Origin: Clostridiales bacterium | GTDB taxonomy: Bacteria > Bacillota > Clostridia > Christensenellales > Aristaeellaceae | Direction of reading: 5' to 3' | Length of the DNA stretch: 64,000 nt | Assembly (NCBI GenBank): GCA_024695415.1 | Contig: JAILIE010000065.1 | Span: forward strand, 88,923-152,922 | Shown here: positions 36,691 to 45,217 of the stretch, piece by piece | Layout: each line of letters opens with the position of its first letter | How positions within the stretch are numbered: position 1 is the first letter of the stretch | Notes under the pieces: generated by a model | Seen by the model: only the letters and a program-made list of their open reading frames with translations | Told to the model about the DNA's origin: nothing | Databases searched by the model: none | Position numbers and translations under genes: made by a program

Positions 36691-37152
36691 TTACTCCTGT
36701 TCAGAAACAACTTGCCAGATATACCGGCATTTGGTATGGTTCAGGTCATATTTTTGCTGCAGGTCCTCCGGCACCTCGACGATTCCCTCCGGGATGCAGC
36801 CCAGGTGTTCACAGGTGATCCGGCTGGGGGTGTTGTCCGGGTCGCAGGTAATAACCACGGATGTCTTTCCGGACAGGAAGACCGTCTGCCGCAGGAGCGA
36901 ACAGGCCCTGCGGGCAAAATGGTTCCCTCTCCACGGCGGGTTGATATGATAGCCGATGTGCCCGAAATAGTACATGCAGCGGCTTTCACCGTCCCGGTAG
37001 CTGATCTGGCCGATCTCCCGCCGGGAACGGTGCAGGGTGATCCGCCAGACCCGCTCGTTTCCGAATTCCAGATCCGGATCCGGAGGAGACACGCGGATCG
37101 GAACCAGGTCGATGATCCCGTCGGTAAACTCCGGTTTATGCCTTCGAAACAA
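36691..37152 (-). CDS. GNAT-family acetyltransferase
   Basis: The protein is predicted to transfer an acetyl group from acetyl-CoA to an unknown amine. The fold is suggested by the strand IGYHINPPWRGNHFARRAC, which holds the acetyl-CoA pyrophosphate loop, followed by SVVITCDPDNTPSRITCEHLGC. A TTG at 37152 with AGGAAG upstream starts 5 bp after pfkB stops, giving 153 residues. An earlier TTG at 37197 is possible but overlaps pfkB. The RimJ/RimL style is plausible. Confidence 0.7.
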   Translation of the reverse strand: MFRRHKPEFTDGIIDLVPIRVSPPDPDLEFGNERVWRITLHRSRREIGQISYRDGESRCMYYFGHIGYHINPPWRGNHFARRACSLLRQTVFLSGKTSVVITCDPDNTPSRITCEHLGCIPEGIVEVPEDLQQKYDLNHTKCRYIWQVVSEQE

Positions 37153-37156
37153 ATCC

Positions 37157-38083
37157 TTACACTTCCTGAATCCGTACCTGATCCAGAAGCTTTTCAAAAT
37201 CAGAACGGATAATCAACTGGGTCCCTTCCGTCATGACGCTCGCCGCGCCGGCGGCGATGCCGTAGCGGAAGGCGCGGGACATATCATGCTCTTCCATATA
37301 GCCTTTGAGCATTCCGCCGATCATGGCGTCCCCGGCGCCGACCGTGGATTTGGCTTCGACGCGCAGGGCCGGGGAAAACAGGGTTTTGGTCTCCGATACA
37401 TACATGGCGCCCATTTCGCCCATCGAAACGACAGCGTGTTCCACGCCCAGGCGGATAAAGAGCAGCGCCGCGTCCCGGATGGACCGGATGGTGCGCAGCT
37501 GGATGCCGAGGGTCGCTTCCATTTCGCGCAGGTTGGGTTTGATCAGGAAAGGATGCGCGCCCTTGGCGCAGAGCTCCAGTTCTTTGCCTTCTGTATCCAG
37601 GATGCACTTCTTGTCATCCAGCGCGTTCATCAGATCCCGGTAGGTCCCTTCGGGACATCCGGGCGGAAGGCTTCCGGTCATGACCACCATATCGCTGGAA
37701 GCGGTCTCCCGGCGGGCCAGGGAGAAAAAGTCCTCCAGGATGCCGGCATCCACGGCGGCGCCCGGCTCGTTCAGCTCGGTCACGCCCTGGCCGTCGCGGC
37801 TGTAAATCTTCATATTCGTCCGGACCCTTCCGGGCACGGAAAGGAAATGATGCTTCAGGTGCTCGTGATCCATCATATCCGTCAGTTCGGTGGAGTTTTC
37901 ACTGCCCATCATGCCGACGCACTGTACATCCAGGCCGAGCCTTCCGGCGACGACCGCGACATTGATTCCTTTTCCGCCCAGATCGATCCGGGCGTTCCGG
38001 ATGCGGTTCACCTGTCCGACCTGAAGGGTATCGACATCAACGGTTTCGTCAAAACACGGATTCATGCAGATCGTTGTGATCAC
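37157..38083 (-). CDS. 1-phosphofructokinase-type PfkB sugar kinase
   Basis: The 308-residue kinase belongs to the PfkB/ribokinase family. Motif 1 is GGKGINVAVVAGRLG (near residue 35) and motif 2 is the catalytic TVGAGDAMIGGMLKGY (near residue 248). MTGSLPPGCP is typical of fructose-1-phosphate or tagatose-6-phosphate kinases, and the N-terminus ITTICMNPCFDET is FruK-like. No fructose PTS gene is adjacent, so the sugar is uncertain. The start is GTG at 38083, with GGGGGGAG upstream. It leads the operon that continues to tlyA. Confidence 0.85.
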   Translation of the reverse strand: MITTICMNPCFDETVDVDTLQVGQVNRIRNARIDLGGKGINVAVVAGRLGLDVQCVGMMGSENSTELTDMMDHEHLKHHFLSVPGRVRTNMKIYSRDGQGVTELNEPGAAVDAGILEDFFSLARRETASSDMVVMTGSLPPGCPEGTYRDLMNALDDKKCILDTEGKELELCAKGAHPFLIKPNLREMEATLGIQLRTIRSIRDAALLFIRLGVEHAVVSMGEMGAMYVSETKTLFSPALRVEAKSTVGAGDAMIGGMLKGYMEEHDMSRAFRYGIAAGAASVMTEGTQLIIRSDFEKLLDQVRIQEV

Positions 38084-38109
38084 CCGGCTCCCCCCTTCCT
38101 TTTCCCGAT

Positions 38110-38138
38110 ATTATACCATCCCGGAGGTATGACCGCAA
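38110..38138 (-). promoter_or_regulatory. Promoter of the pfkB operon
   Basis: On the minus strand, TTGCGG (38138-38133) and a perfect TATAAT (38115-38110) are 17 bp apart, about 26 bp before the GTG start. It is the only clear promoter seen for pfkB through tlyA. Confidence 0.8.
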
Positions 38139-38146
38139 CATTATCG

Positions 38147-38176
38147 TTGCTAGCCCGCCGTCAGGTATGGTATATT
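38147..38176 (+). promoter_or_regulatory. Probable promoter of the glycerol-phosphate oxidation operon
   Basis: TTGCTA (38147-38152) and TATATT (38171-38176) are 18 bp apart, divergent from the pfkB promoter. The start codon lies 30 bp downstream. Confidence 0.5.
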
Positions 38177-38206
38177 ATAGCAAATTTCCACAAGGAGTCG
38201 TCCGTC

Positions 38207-39676
38207 ATGATGAAGACAGATATCCTGATCATCGGCGCCGGAATCACCGGAACCGCCGTCGCGCGGGAGCTCAGCCGCTTCCGGGCCCATATTTCGGTCA
38301 TCGAGCGCGGCGCCGATATCGCCGAAGGCGCCACCAAGGCGAACAGCGGCATCGTGCACGCGGGGTACGACGCGCTGCCCGGCACGAAGAAGGCCTTTTT
38401 CAACGTACGCGGCGCCGCCGTTTACGGGAATCTTTGCGCGTCCCTGGGCGTTCCGTACCGCCGCTGCGGCGCGCTGGTGGTCGGCTTTGACGAAAGCGAC
38501 CGCGCCGCGCTGGAGCGCCTGAAGGAGAGAGGCCGGACAAACGGCGTGCCGGGCCTGGAAATCCTGGAAAAGGAAGCCCTTTCAGCCCTGGAACCGTCCC
38601 TGAATCCCGAAGCGTCCTGCGCGCTGAACGTGCCCGGAAGCGCGATCGTCAGCCCCTATGAACTCGCCTTCGCGATGGCGGACGACGCGGCACTGAACGG
38701 GGTGGAATTCCGCTTCGGGGAAGACGCCCGTTCCGTCGCGCCGGACGAAAGCGGCGCCGGATGGATCGTGGATACCGGAAGCAGCCGGTATCAGTGCCGC
38801 GCGGTGATCAACTGCGCAGGCGCCTTCGGGGCGGAACTGCACAATATGATTTCCCCGGAAAAGCTGACCATGGTTCACCGCCGGGGACAGTACTACCTGC
38901 TGGACCGCGCGGAAACGCTGCCTTTCAGCCGGACGATTTTCCAGTGCCCGAATGCCATGGGCAAGGGCGTCCTGGTATCCCCCACCGTCCACGGAAACCT
39001 GCTGATCGGCCCGAACGCTGAGGACATCGAAAATCCGCTGGATACCGCGACCACGCCGGAGGGCCTTTCCTTCGTTCTCCGCACAGCGCAGCGGACCTGG
39101 CCTTTCCTTTCCGTCCGGACAAATATCACCAATTTCAGCGGAATCCGGGCGCACCTGAATACGGACGACTTCGCTGTCGGCGCGGTTTCCGGATGCGAAA
39201 ACGCTTATGAGGCCATCGGCATCGAAAGCCCGGGCCTTTCCTCCGCGCCGGCTATCGGCGAATACCTGGCCGCGATGGTGGCGGAAGATATGGGGCTGAA
39301 GCGGAAAGACGAGATCGCCGCGTACGTGCCCGGCCCGAAACCTTTCCATGAGATGACCGGCGAGGAGCGGGACGCGGCGGTGCGGAGCAATCCGGAATAC
39401 GGCAACATTATCTGCCGCTGCGAAGTGGTGACAGAGGCGGAAATCCGCACGGCCATCCGCCGGCCCGTCGGCGCCCGCACCATCGACGGCGTCAAGCGCA
39501 GGACCCGTGCCGGCATGGGGCGCTGCCAGGGAGGCTTCTGCATGCCGCGGGTAGCTGAAATCCTGTCGGAGGAACTGGACTGCGGAATACTTTCCGTGAC
39601 CAAGGACGGCGGCGCCAGCCGGATTCTGTGTGACACGGTCGAAAATATGCTGAAGGAGGCCGGCAGGGATGAATGA
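38207..39676 (+). CDS. FAD-dependent glycerol-3-phosphate dehydrogenase-like protein (GlpA/LhgO type)
   Basis: The 489 residues begin with an FAD Rossmann motif (DILIIGAGITGTAVARELS). The conserved KANSGIVHAGYD, near residue 45, is typical of GlpA/GlpO and L-2-hydroxyglutarate oxidases. The C-terminus has a BFD-like [2Fe-2S] cluster domain: CRCEVVTEAEI, TRAGMGRCQGGFC. ATG 38207 (or 38210) follows AAGGAG. It is the first gene of a triad with an FAD/NAD oxidoreductase and a DUF1667 protein, the usual anaerobic arrangement. The physiological substrate is probably glycerol 3-phosphate. Confidence 0.87.
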   Translation: MMKTDILIIGAGITGTAVARELSRFRAHISVIERGADIAEGATKANSGIVHAGYDALPGTKKAFFNVRGAAVYGNLCASLGVPYRRCGALVVGFDESDRAALERLKERGRTNGVPGLEILEKEALSALEPSLNPEASCALNVPGSAIVSPYELAFAMADDAALNGVEFRFGEDARSVAPDESGAGWIVDTGSSRYQCRAVINCAGAFGAELHNMISPEKLTMVHRRGQYYLLDRAETLPFSRTIFQCPNAMGKGVLVSPTVHGNLLIGPNAEDIENPLDTATTPEGLSFVLRTAQRTWPFLSVRTNITNFSGIRAHLNTDDFAVGAVSGCENAYEAIGIESPGLSSAPAIGEYLAAMVAEDMGLKRKDEIAAYVPGPKPFHEMTGEERDAAVRSNPEYGNIICRCEVVTEAEIRTAIRRPVGARTIDGVKRRTRAGMGRCQGGFCMPRVAEILSEELDCGILSVTKDGGASRILCDTVENMLKEAGRDE

Positions 39677-40928
39677 AACCTATGTGGATATCCTGGTAAT
39701 CGGAGCGGGTCCCGCCGGCCTGGCGGCCGCGCAGGCTGCCCGGGAAAGCGGCATTGAAAACCTGCTGGTCCTCGAGCGTGAAAACGAGCCGGGCGGTATC
39801 CTGCGGCAGTGCATCCATAACGGATTCGGGCTGCACCGCTTCCGCGAGGAACTGACCGGACCTGAATACGCGCAGCGGGACATTGACGCCGTCCGCGCAA
39901 TGGGCATTCCGGTCGAGTGCGGCTGCACAGTGCTTTCGGTTTCCCCGGAGCGCGTCGTGACCTGCGTTTCCCGGACGAAGGGCTTTCGCGTGTTCCGCGC
40001 CGGCGCTGTGATCCTGGCAATGGGCTGCCGGGAGCGGCCCCGCGGCGCGCTCTGCACGCCCGGCACCCGGTGCGCGGGGATTTACTCCGCCGGAACGGCC
40101 CAGCGGTTTGTCAACCTGGAGGGATATATGCCCGGCAGGCGGGTCGTGATCCTCGGATCCGGCGATATCGGCCTGATCATGGCCCGGCGGATGACCCTGC
40201 AGGGGGCGAAAGTGCTCGCCTGCGTCGAAATCATGCCGTACTCCTCCGGCCTGAACCGGAATATCGTCCAGTGTCTTGAGGATTACGGAATCCCGCTCCT
40301 GCTCAGCCATACCGTCACGGATATCCGCGGCCGGGATAGGCTGGAGGGAATTACAGTATCGAAGGTCGACGAAAACCGGAATCCGGTTCCCGGCACCGAA
40401 ATCGACTACGAATGCGACACCCTTCTCCTCTCCTGCGGACTGATTCCCGAAAACGAGCTCAGCGCGGGCGCCGGGGTCCGGATGAGTCCGGCGACCTCCG
40501 GCCCGATGGTCAGCGAATCCTTCGAAACCTCCGTCGACGGCATCTTCGCCTGCGGAAACGTGCTGCACGTCCACGACCTGGTGGACCACGTCTCCGCGGA
40601 AAGCCTGAAAGCCGGTCACGCGGCCGCGGAATATATCCGCGGAAACCGGCCCGGCGGCGAAACGATCCCGGTCTGCGACGGAGAGGGCGTCCGGGGAACT
40701 GTTCCCCAGTCGATCCGGAAGGGGGCAGCCGGCCCGGTCGACCTGATGTTCCGCCCCTCCGGAGTGTTCCGGAACGCCTCCGCCGTGGTTGAAAACGACG
40801 GGCGGGAGATCCTCCGGAAAAAAGCGATGATCTTTACCCCCGGGGAAATGTCGGTAGTCACCCTGAAAGAGGAAAATATCCGCAGCCTGACCAGCGGAAA
40901 GCTGACCGTCCGGATTGAAAGGAGCTGA
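39669..40928 (+). CDS. FAD/NAD(P)-dependent oxidoreductase, GlpB-like partner
   Basis: The 419 residues carry two dinucleotide folds: FAD-binding DILVIGAGPAGLAAAQAA near the start and NAD-binding RRVVILGSGDIGLIMARRM near residue 155. The ATG overlaps the preceding stop by 8 bp, and the following gene starts 4 bp downstream. In Clostridia this order accompanies GlpA-like enzymes and forms a membrane-free complex feeding electrons to NAD or quinones; this is inferred. No signal peptide is present. Confidence 0.85.
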   Translation: MNETYVDILVIGAGPAGLAAAQAARESGIENLLVLERENEPGGILRQCIHNGFGLHRFREELTGPEYAQRDIDAVRAMGIPVECGCTVLSVSPERVVTCVSRTKGFRVFRAGAVILAMGCRERPRGALCTPGTRCAGIYSAGTAQRFVNLEGYMPGRRVVILGSGDIGLIMARRMTLQGAKVLACVEIMPYSSGLNRNIVQCLEDYGIPLLLSHTVTDIRGRDRLEGITVSKVDENRNPVPGTEIDYECDTLLLSCGLIPENELSAGAGVRMSPATSGPMVSESFETSVDGIFACGNVLHVHDLVDHVSAESLKAGHAAAEYIRGNRPGGETIPVCDGEGVRGTVPQSIRKGAAGPVDLMFRPSGVFRNASAVVENDGREILRKKAMIFTPGEMSVVTLKEENIRSLTSGKLTVRIERS

Positions 40929-40932
40929 TTGG

Positions 40933-41292
40933 ATGAAACGTGAAATCACCTGTATCAACTGTCCGGTCGGCTGCCGGATGACAGTGGAACTGTCGGACGA
41001 CGGGACCTTCCTCTCCGTGACCGGAAACACCTGTCCCCGGGGCGCGAAGTACGCGCAGCAGGAATGCACCGTACCGACGCGGACGCTGACCGCGGTCATC
41101 CAGGTACCCGGATCCCCTGTGCCGCTGTCTGTGAAAACCGCTTCCCCCGTACCGAAGGAAAGGATTTTCGAGGTCATGCAGGCGATCTCCACAGCGGAGG
41201 TTTCCCTGCCGGTCCGGGCCGGCCAGGTCATCCTGAAGGACGTGCTGGGAACCGGGTCGGACATCATTGCCACACGAAGCCTGGACACCTGA
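40933..41292 (+). CDS. DUF1667 family iron-sulfur-like small protein
   Basis: The 119 residues have a Cys motif at the start (ITCINCPVGC) and a second in TCPRGAKYAQQEC, typical of DUF1667/COG3862 proteins that always follow the GlpA/oxidoreductase pair. These cysteines could bind an iron-sulfur cluster or zinc. ATG 40933 has AAAGGAG 8 bp upstream. The exact biochemical role is not established. Confidence 0.85.
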   Translation: MKREITCINCPVGCRMTVELSDDGTFLSVTGNTCPRGAKYAQQECTVPTRTLTAVIQVPGSPVPLSVKTASPVPKERIFEVMQAISTAEVSLPVRAGQVILKDVLGTGSDIIATRSLDT

Positions 41293-41301
41293 ATATTTTC
41301 C

Positions 41302-41330
41302 TTGTATCCAGCCGGATGATTTGATATAAT
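41302..41330 (+). promoter_or_regulatory. Promoter of yajC
   Basis: TTGTAT (41302-41307) and a perfect TATAAT (41325-41330) are separated by 17 bp. The start lies 33 bp downstream. Confidence 0.8.
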
Positions 41331-41363
41331 GCGTTGTAACTGATTGAAAGGAGTTCCCTGATT

Positions 41364-41759
41364 ATGCTGCAATATCTCTTTGGTATGACCGGCGCGCTCG
41401 CGGATGAAGCCGCCGGTGCCGCCGAGGCCGCCGCGACCGAAACCGCCGCGCAGGTCAATTCCGTCGTTTCCCTGCTGTTCACCTTCGCCCCGCTGGTCCT
41501 GATCTTCGTGGTCTTCTGGTTCATGATGATCCGGCCGCAGCGCAAAAAGGACAAGCAGGTAAAGGAAATGCTCGGCAACCTCAAGGCCGGTGACCGGATC
41601 TGCACCATCGGCGGCATCTACGGCACGATTACCGGAATCAAGGATGATACCATCACCCTTTCCGTCGGCCGGGAGAACACCACCATGGTTATTGCCCGCT
41701 GGGCGATCCGCAGTGTCGAGGAAGTCACCATTGAAAATGACGCGCAGGAACTGAACTGA
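41364..41759 (+). CDS. yajC: Preprotein translocase subunit YajC
   Basis: YajC is an accessory subunit of the Sec translocon. The 131 residues have an Ala-rich N-terminus (residues 10-28), one transmembrane helix (VVSLLFTFAPLVLIFVVFWF) followed by MMIRPQRKKDKQ, the YajC hallmark, and LKAGDRICTIGGIYGTITGI. GAAAGGAG precedes the start. secD and secF, which often follow, are absent; dnaX comes next on the other strand. Confidence 0.93.
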   Translation: MLQYLFGMTGALADEAAGAAEAAATETAAQVNSVVSLLFTFAPLVLIFVVFWFMMIRPQRKKDKQVKEMLGNLKAGDRICTIGGIYGTITGIKDDTITLSVGRENTTMVIARWAIRSVEEVTIENDAQELN

Positions 41760-41777
41760 TCCCGAACGCCATCCATC

Positions 41778-41805
41778 CGCAGCAGCTTCGGCTGCTGCGT
41801 TTTTA
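41778..41805 (+). terminator. Terminator of yajC
   Basis: Perfect 9-bp arms (41778-41786 and 41791-41799, CGCAGCAGC) enclose a TTCG tetraloop and are followed by TTTTT. It overlaps the end of the convergent dnaX gene. Confidence 0.9.
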
Positions 41806-43431
41806 TATGCTGTCCACCACGTCCACCGGTTCCCGGCCGAAGGTCTGGTACAGGCCGTTCACATACTCCCGGTCGGAATCCGGAACGTCGGAGGACTCTT
41901 CCGGGCCTGACAGGGCTTCAAACGTACATTCCGCCCCGGTCAGTTCCGAGAGGAGCGCGCCGATTTTCTTCCGTTTCTCGTCCCGGTTCAGCGGAAGGAC
42001 GAAACTGCTTCCCCCGTTCTCCCCGTTTTCCGCAGCCCAGCAGTAGCGGCCGCCTTCCGCCCGGGCCAGCCGGCCCAGCATCAGCATGCTCCAGGTGCCG
42101 GGATCGGTCTTCTTAAGGCGGAGCAGCGCCTCGTTCCATACCGCCTGGGCATCGGCACCGGCGGAAAAGGCAGGGGCCGGTTTTTCAGCGACCTTTTTGG
42201 CCGGCGCAGCAGCGGGCGCGGCGGAAGCGCGTTCCTTCGCTGAAGGCGCGGCCGCCGCGCCGGCGGCGATCCGCTCCTCCATCTGCCCGATCTTCTTTTC
42301 CAGCTCCGCGATCCGGTCGTTCAGCGCCTGCGGATCCGTTTCGGCGGTGCGCAGGCAGCACTTCAGCGCGGTGTTTTCCAGCGCGAGGCGCGGGGACGAG
42401 GAAAAGCGCATTTCCGTCTCCAGCGCCATATGCAGGTCCAGCATTTTCATCAGGCGGGACACGGTGAATGCTTCGGCGTGGGTGCGGTACTCCCCCGCGT
42501 CCTCTTCCGTCAGGTCGAGGATGGAGGCGATTTCATCCGGAGCGCTCAGCGCGAGGAGAAGCGCGCGGATATGATTGCTGATATCCCGCGAGAATACGGA
42601 AGGATCCCTTCCGTCCCGCATCAGCTCGTCGATCATCCGCAGGACGGTTCCCGCGTCCGAGGAAGCGAGCGCGCCGGTATACCGGAACAGGAAGCTCCGG
42701 TCGCAGGTACCGAGAATGCCGCGGACCATCGCCTCGTCGACGGAGGTGCTGTAGCCGAGGCACATATCCAGGATACTGAGCGCGTCGCGCATGCCGCCTT
42801 CGGCGGCGCGGGCGATCAGCATCAGCGCGCCGTCTGAAACGGAGGCGCCCGCTCCGTCCGCCGCTTCCTTCAACCGCTTCTGGATTTCGCCTACGGAAAT
42901 CCGGCCGAAATCATAGCGCTGGCACCGGCTCAGGATCGTCTCGGGCAGCTTCTGGGGTTCGGTGGTCGCCAGGATGAAAACGATATGCTCCGGCGGTTCC
43001 TCCAGGGTTTTTAACAGGGCGTTGAACGCCGAGGTGGATAGCATGTGGACTTCGTCGATGATATAGACCTTGTACCGGCCGAACTGGGGCGGATACTTGA
43101 CGGTATCGCGAAGGTCGCGCATCTCGTCCACGCCGTTGTTGCTCGCCGCGTCGATTTCAATGATATCCAGGCTTTCCTCGTGTTCCATCCGGAGGCAGTT
43201 GGCGCACTTGCCGCAGGGATCGCCGTTTTCCGGATGCTCGCAGTTGATGGCTTTGGCAAGGATCTTCGCCGTGGACGTTTTACCGGTTCCCCGGGATCCG
43301 CAGAAAAGATAGGCATGGGCGATCCTTCCGGAAACGACCTGGTTCCGGAGCGTATCGATGATCGGTTTCTGGCCGACCATCATGGAAAAGGTTTTCGGTC
43401 TCCATTCCCGGTATAACGCCCGATATGCCAT
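41803..43431 (-). CDS. dnaX: DNA polymerase III subunit gamma/tau
   Basis: DnaX is the clamp loader subunit that organises the replisome. The 542 residues open with MAYRALYREWRPKTF. Walker A is GSRGTGKTSTAKI near residue 45. The zinc-binding set CEHPENGDPCGKCANC follows, with IDEVHMLSTSAFNALLKTLEEPP and the sensor motif LATTEPQKLPETILSRCQRYDF. An Ala-rich region from about residue 385 links to domain V. It lies downstream of the comEA-like gene by 21 bp. No clear frameshift signal was searched for beyond inspection, and none was noticed. Confidence 0.96.
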   Translation of the reverse strand: MAYRALYREWRPKTFSMMVGQKPIIDTLRNQVVSGRIAHAYLFCGSRGTGKTSTAKILAKAINCEHPENGDPCGKCANCLRMEHEESLDIIEIDAASNNGVDEMRDLRDTVKYPPQFGRYKVYIIDEVHMLSTSAFNALLKTLEEPPEHIVFILATTEPQKLPETILSRCQRYDFGRISVGEIQKRLKEAADGAGASVSDGALMLIARAAEGGMRDALSILDMCLGYSTSVDEAMVRGILGTCDRSFLFRYTGALASSDAGTVLRMIDELMRDGRDPSVFSRDISNHIRALLLALSAPDEIASILDLTEEDAGEYRTHAEAFTVSRLMKMLDLHMALETEMRFSSSPRLALENTALKCCLRTAETDPQALNDRIAELEKKIGQMEERIAAGAAAAPSAKERASAAPAAAPAKKVAEKPAPAFSAGADAQAVWNEALLRLKKTDPGTWSMLMLGRLARAEGGRYCWAAENGENGGSSFVLPLNRDEKRKKIGALLSELTGAECTFEALSGPEESSDVPDSDREYVNGLYQTFGREPVDVVDSI

Positions 43432-43452
43432 GGATTCATCCCCGCTTTCAGG

Positions 43453-43803
43453 TTATTCGAGGTTCAGCATGCCGCGGAACTGTTCCAGCTTTTTGACTCC
43501 GATTCCCTTCACGCTCAGGAGATCTTCCGGATAATAAAAGGGACCGTTTCCCTCCCTTTCCCGGATGATCAGGGCGGAAAGCGTCTCGCCGATGCCGGGA
43601 AGCTCCGTCAGCTCATACAGATCATCGGTGTTGACGGAAACGGTGCCCGACGGCATCTCCGCCGCCAGGGCACGGTATTCCCGGCCGGACGCCCGGATCG
43701 CGTCCGGACGGGGTCTTTCCGCCTGAAAAGCCGGAATCAGGACCAGCGCCAATGCGGCACTGAGCAGGATGATGCCGGCGGCGCGGAATACGCGGTCAGA
43801 CAT
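43453..43803 (-). CDS. ComEA-like helix-hairpin-helix protein with membrane anchor
   Basis: The 116 residues have one N-terminal hydrophobic segment (AAGIILLSAALALVLIPAF) that acts as signal or anchor, then a short linker and paired helix-hairpin-helix motifs (LTELPGIGETLSALIIRERE and LSVKGIGVKKLEQFRG). ComEA binds incoming DNA during natural transformation; other HhH proteins have repair roles. Its ATG overlaps the cysS stop by 8 bp, so it is co-translated. No other competence gene is nearby. Confidence 0.8.
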   Translation of the reverse strand: MSDRVFRAAGIILLSAALALVLIPAFQAERPRPDAIRASGREYRALAAEMPSGTVSVNTDDLYELTELPGIGETLSALIIREREGNGPFYYPEDLLSVKGIGVKKLEQFRGMLNLE

Positions 43804-45202
43804 CCTTGCGTACCTTCTGCCCCTGTTTGGTGTCTTCGATAATATAGCCGGCGGCGCGGATGGCGTCCCGAAGCTCGTCGCTGCGTTTCCAGTCTTTGTT
43901 TTTCCGCGCCTGCTCCCGCTCCGAGACCATGCTCAGGATATCCGCGGGCAGTTCTTCGGCTTCTTTCGCCAGGATGCCGAGCACGCCACAGATCGCCCCG
44001 AGGCTGTCCAGGGCGGCGGACGCCGCCTTCCGGGAAGCGTTGTCCTGGAGGGACACGTTCGCGTCACGGACGAGTTCAAAGATCGCGCCGAGCGCGTCCG
44101 CGGTGTTCAGGTCGTCGTCCATGGCCTCGTCAAAGCGCGCTTCATACCCGCTGAGCCGGGAAACAAAGGCTTCCTCGTCGGCGTTCAGGTCCCGGTCCTC
44201 ACCGTTGTCACGCAGGAAACGGAGGTGGTCCCGGGCGGTATACAGGCGGTTCAGGCTGGCGTTAGCCGATTCGATCTGGTCCCGGCTGAAATTGATCGGG
44301 CTGCGGTAATGGGCGCTGAGCATGAACATGCGGACCGCTTCCAGGTCGTATTCTTTGGCGATATCCCGGACGGTAAAGAAGTTGTTCAGGCTCTTGCTCA
44401 TCTTCTGGTTGTCCACGTTGATGAAACCGTTATGCATCCAGTAGCGGACATAGGGCTTTCCGGTGGCGCCTTCGCTCTGGGCGATTTCGTTCTCGTGATG
44501 CGGGAAAAGCAGGTCCTTTCCGCCGCAGTGGATATCGAAGGTTTCGCCCAGGTATTTCATGCTCATGGCGGAGCATTCAATATGCCATCCGGGGCGTCCC
44601 ATGCCCCAGGGGCTTTCCCAGGCGGGCTCTCCCGGCTTCTGCGCTTTCCAGAGGGCGAAATCCTCGGGGGATTCCTTGTCCGTCTCCACGTTCAGCCGTT
44701 CGCTCGCGCCGGTTTCCCGGTCTTCTGTCCGCTGGCCGGAAAGCTTGCCGTATCCCGGGAACGCGGAGACGCGGTAATACACGTCGCCGGAGGGAACGGC
44801 ATAGGCATGGCCGTTTTCGATCAGGCGTGAAATCAGCGCGATGATCTCCGGGATATGCTCGGTGGCTTTCGGATGGACGGTGGCCGGACGGATCCCGAGC
44901 GCCCCGGCGTCCACATAGTATTCCGCGATGAAGCGTTCGGCCAGCTCGGGGACCGTAATGCCTTCCTCGTTGGCGCGGCGGATCATCTTGTCGTCGATAT
45001 CGGTGAAATTCTGGACGAAAGTAACGTCATAGCCTTCCCGCTCCAGCTGGCGGCGCAGCACGTCGAAGGTGATGAAAGGACGGGCGTTTCCGATATGGAA
45101 ATAGTTATATACGGTCGGTCCGCAGGCGTAGATGCCGGCTTTTCCCTCACGCAGCGGAACGAATTTTTCTTTTTTCCTGGAAAGGCTGTTATAGATATAC
45201 AT
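43796..45202 (-). CDS. cysS: Cysteinyl-tRNA synthetase
   Basis: The enzyme charges tRNA-Cys. The 468 residues show the class I signatures HIGNARPF (near residue 37) and KMSKSLNN (near residue 267), plus zinc-binding residues including IYACGPTVYN, IECSAM and LFPHHENEIAQ. GGAG precedes the ATG at 9 bp. No T-box leader is visible upstream; a 202-residue gene lies only 15 bp away. Confidence 0.97.
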   Translation of the reverse strand: MYIYNSLSRKKEKFVPLREGKAGIYACGPTVYNYFHIGNARPFITFDVLRRQLEREGYDVTFVQNFTDIDDKMIRRANEEGITVPELAERFIAEYYVDAGALGIRPATVHPKATEHIPEIIALISRLIENGHAYAVPSGDVYYRVSAFPGYGKLSGQRTEDRETGASERLNVETDKESPEDFALWKAQKPGEPAWESPWGMGRPGWHIECSAMSMKYLGETFDIHCGGKDLLFPHHENEIAQSEGATGKPYVRYWMHNGFINVDNQKMSKSLNNFFTVRDIAKEYDLEAVRMFMLSAHYRSPINFSRDQIESANASLNRLYTARDHLRFLRDNGEDRDLNADEEAFVSRLSGYEARFDEAMDDDLNTADALGAIFELVRDANVSLQDNASRKAASAALDSLGAICGVLGILAKEAEELPADILSMVSEREQARKNKDWKRSDELRDAIRAAGYIIEDTKQGQKVRKDV

Positions 45203-45217
45203 GACAGATCAACTCCT

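Noticed and set aside
37153..37197. TTG at 37197 as the GNAT start
   Set aside because: It lies inside pfkB with no good ribosome site; the TTG at 37152 is better placed after AGGAAG.
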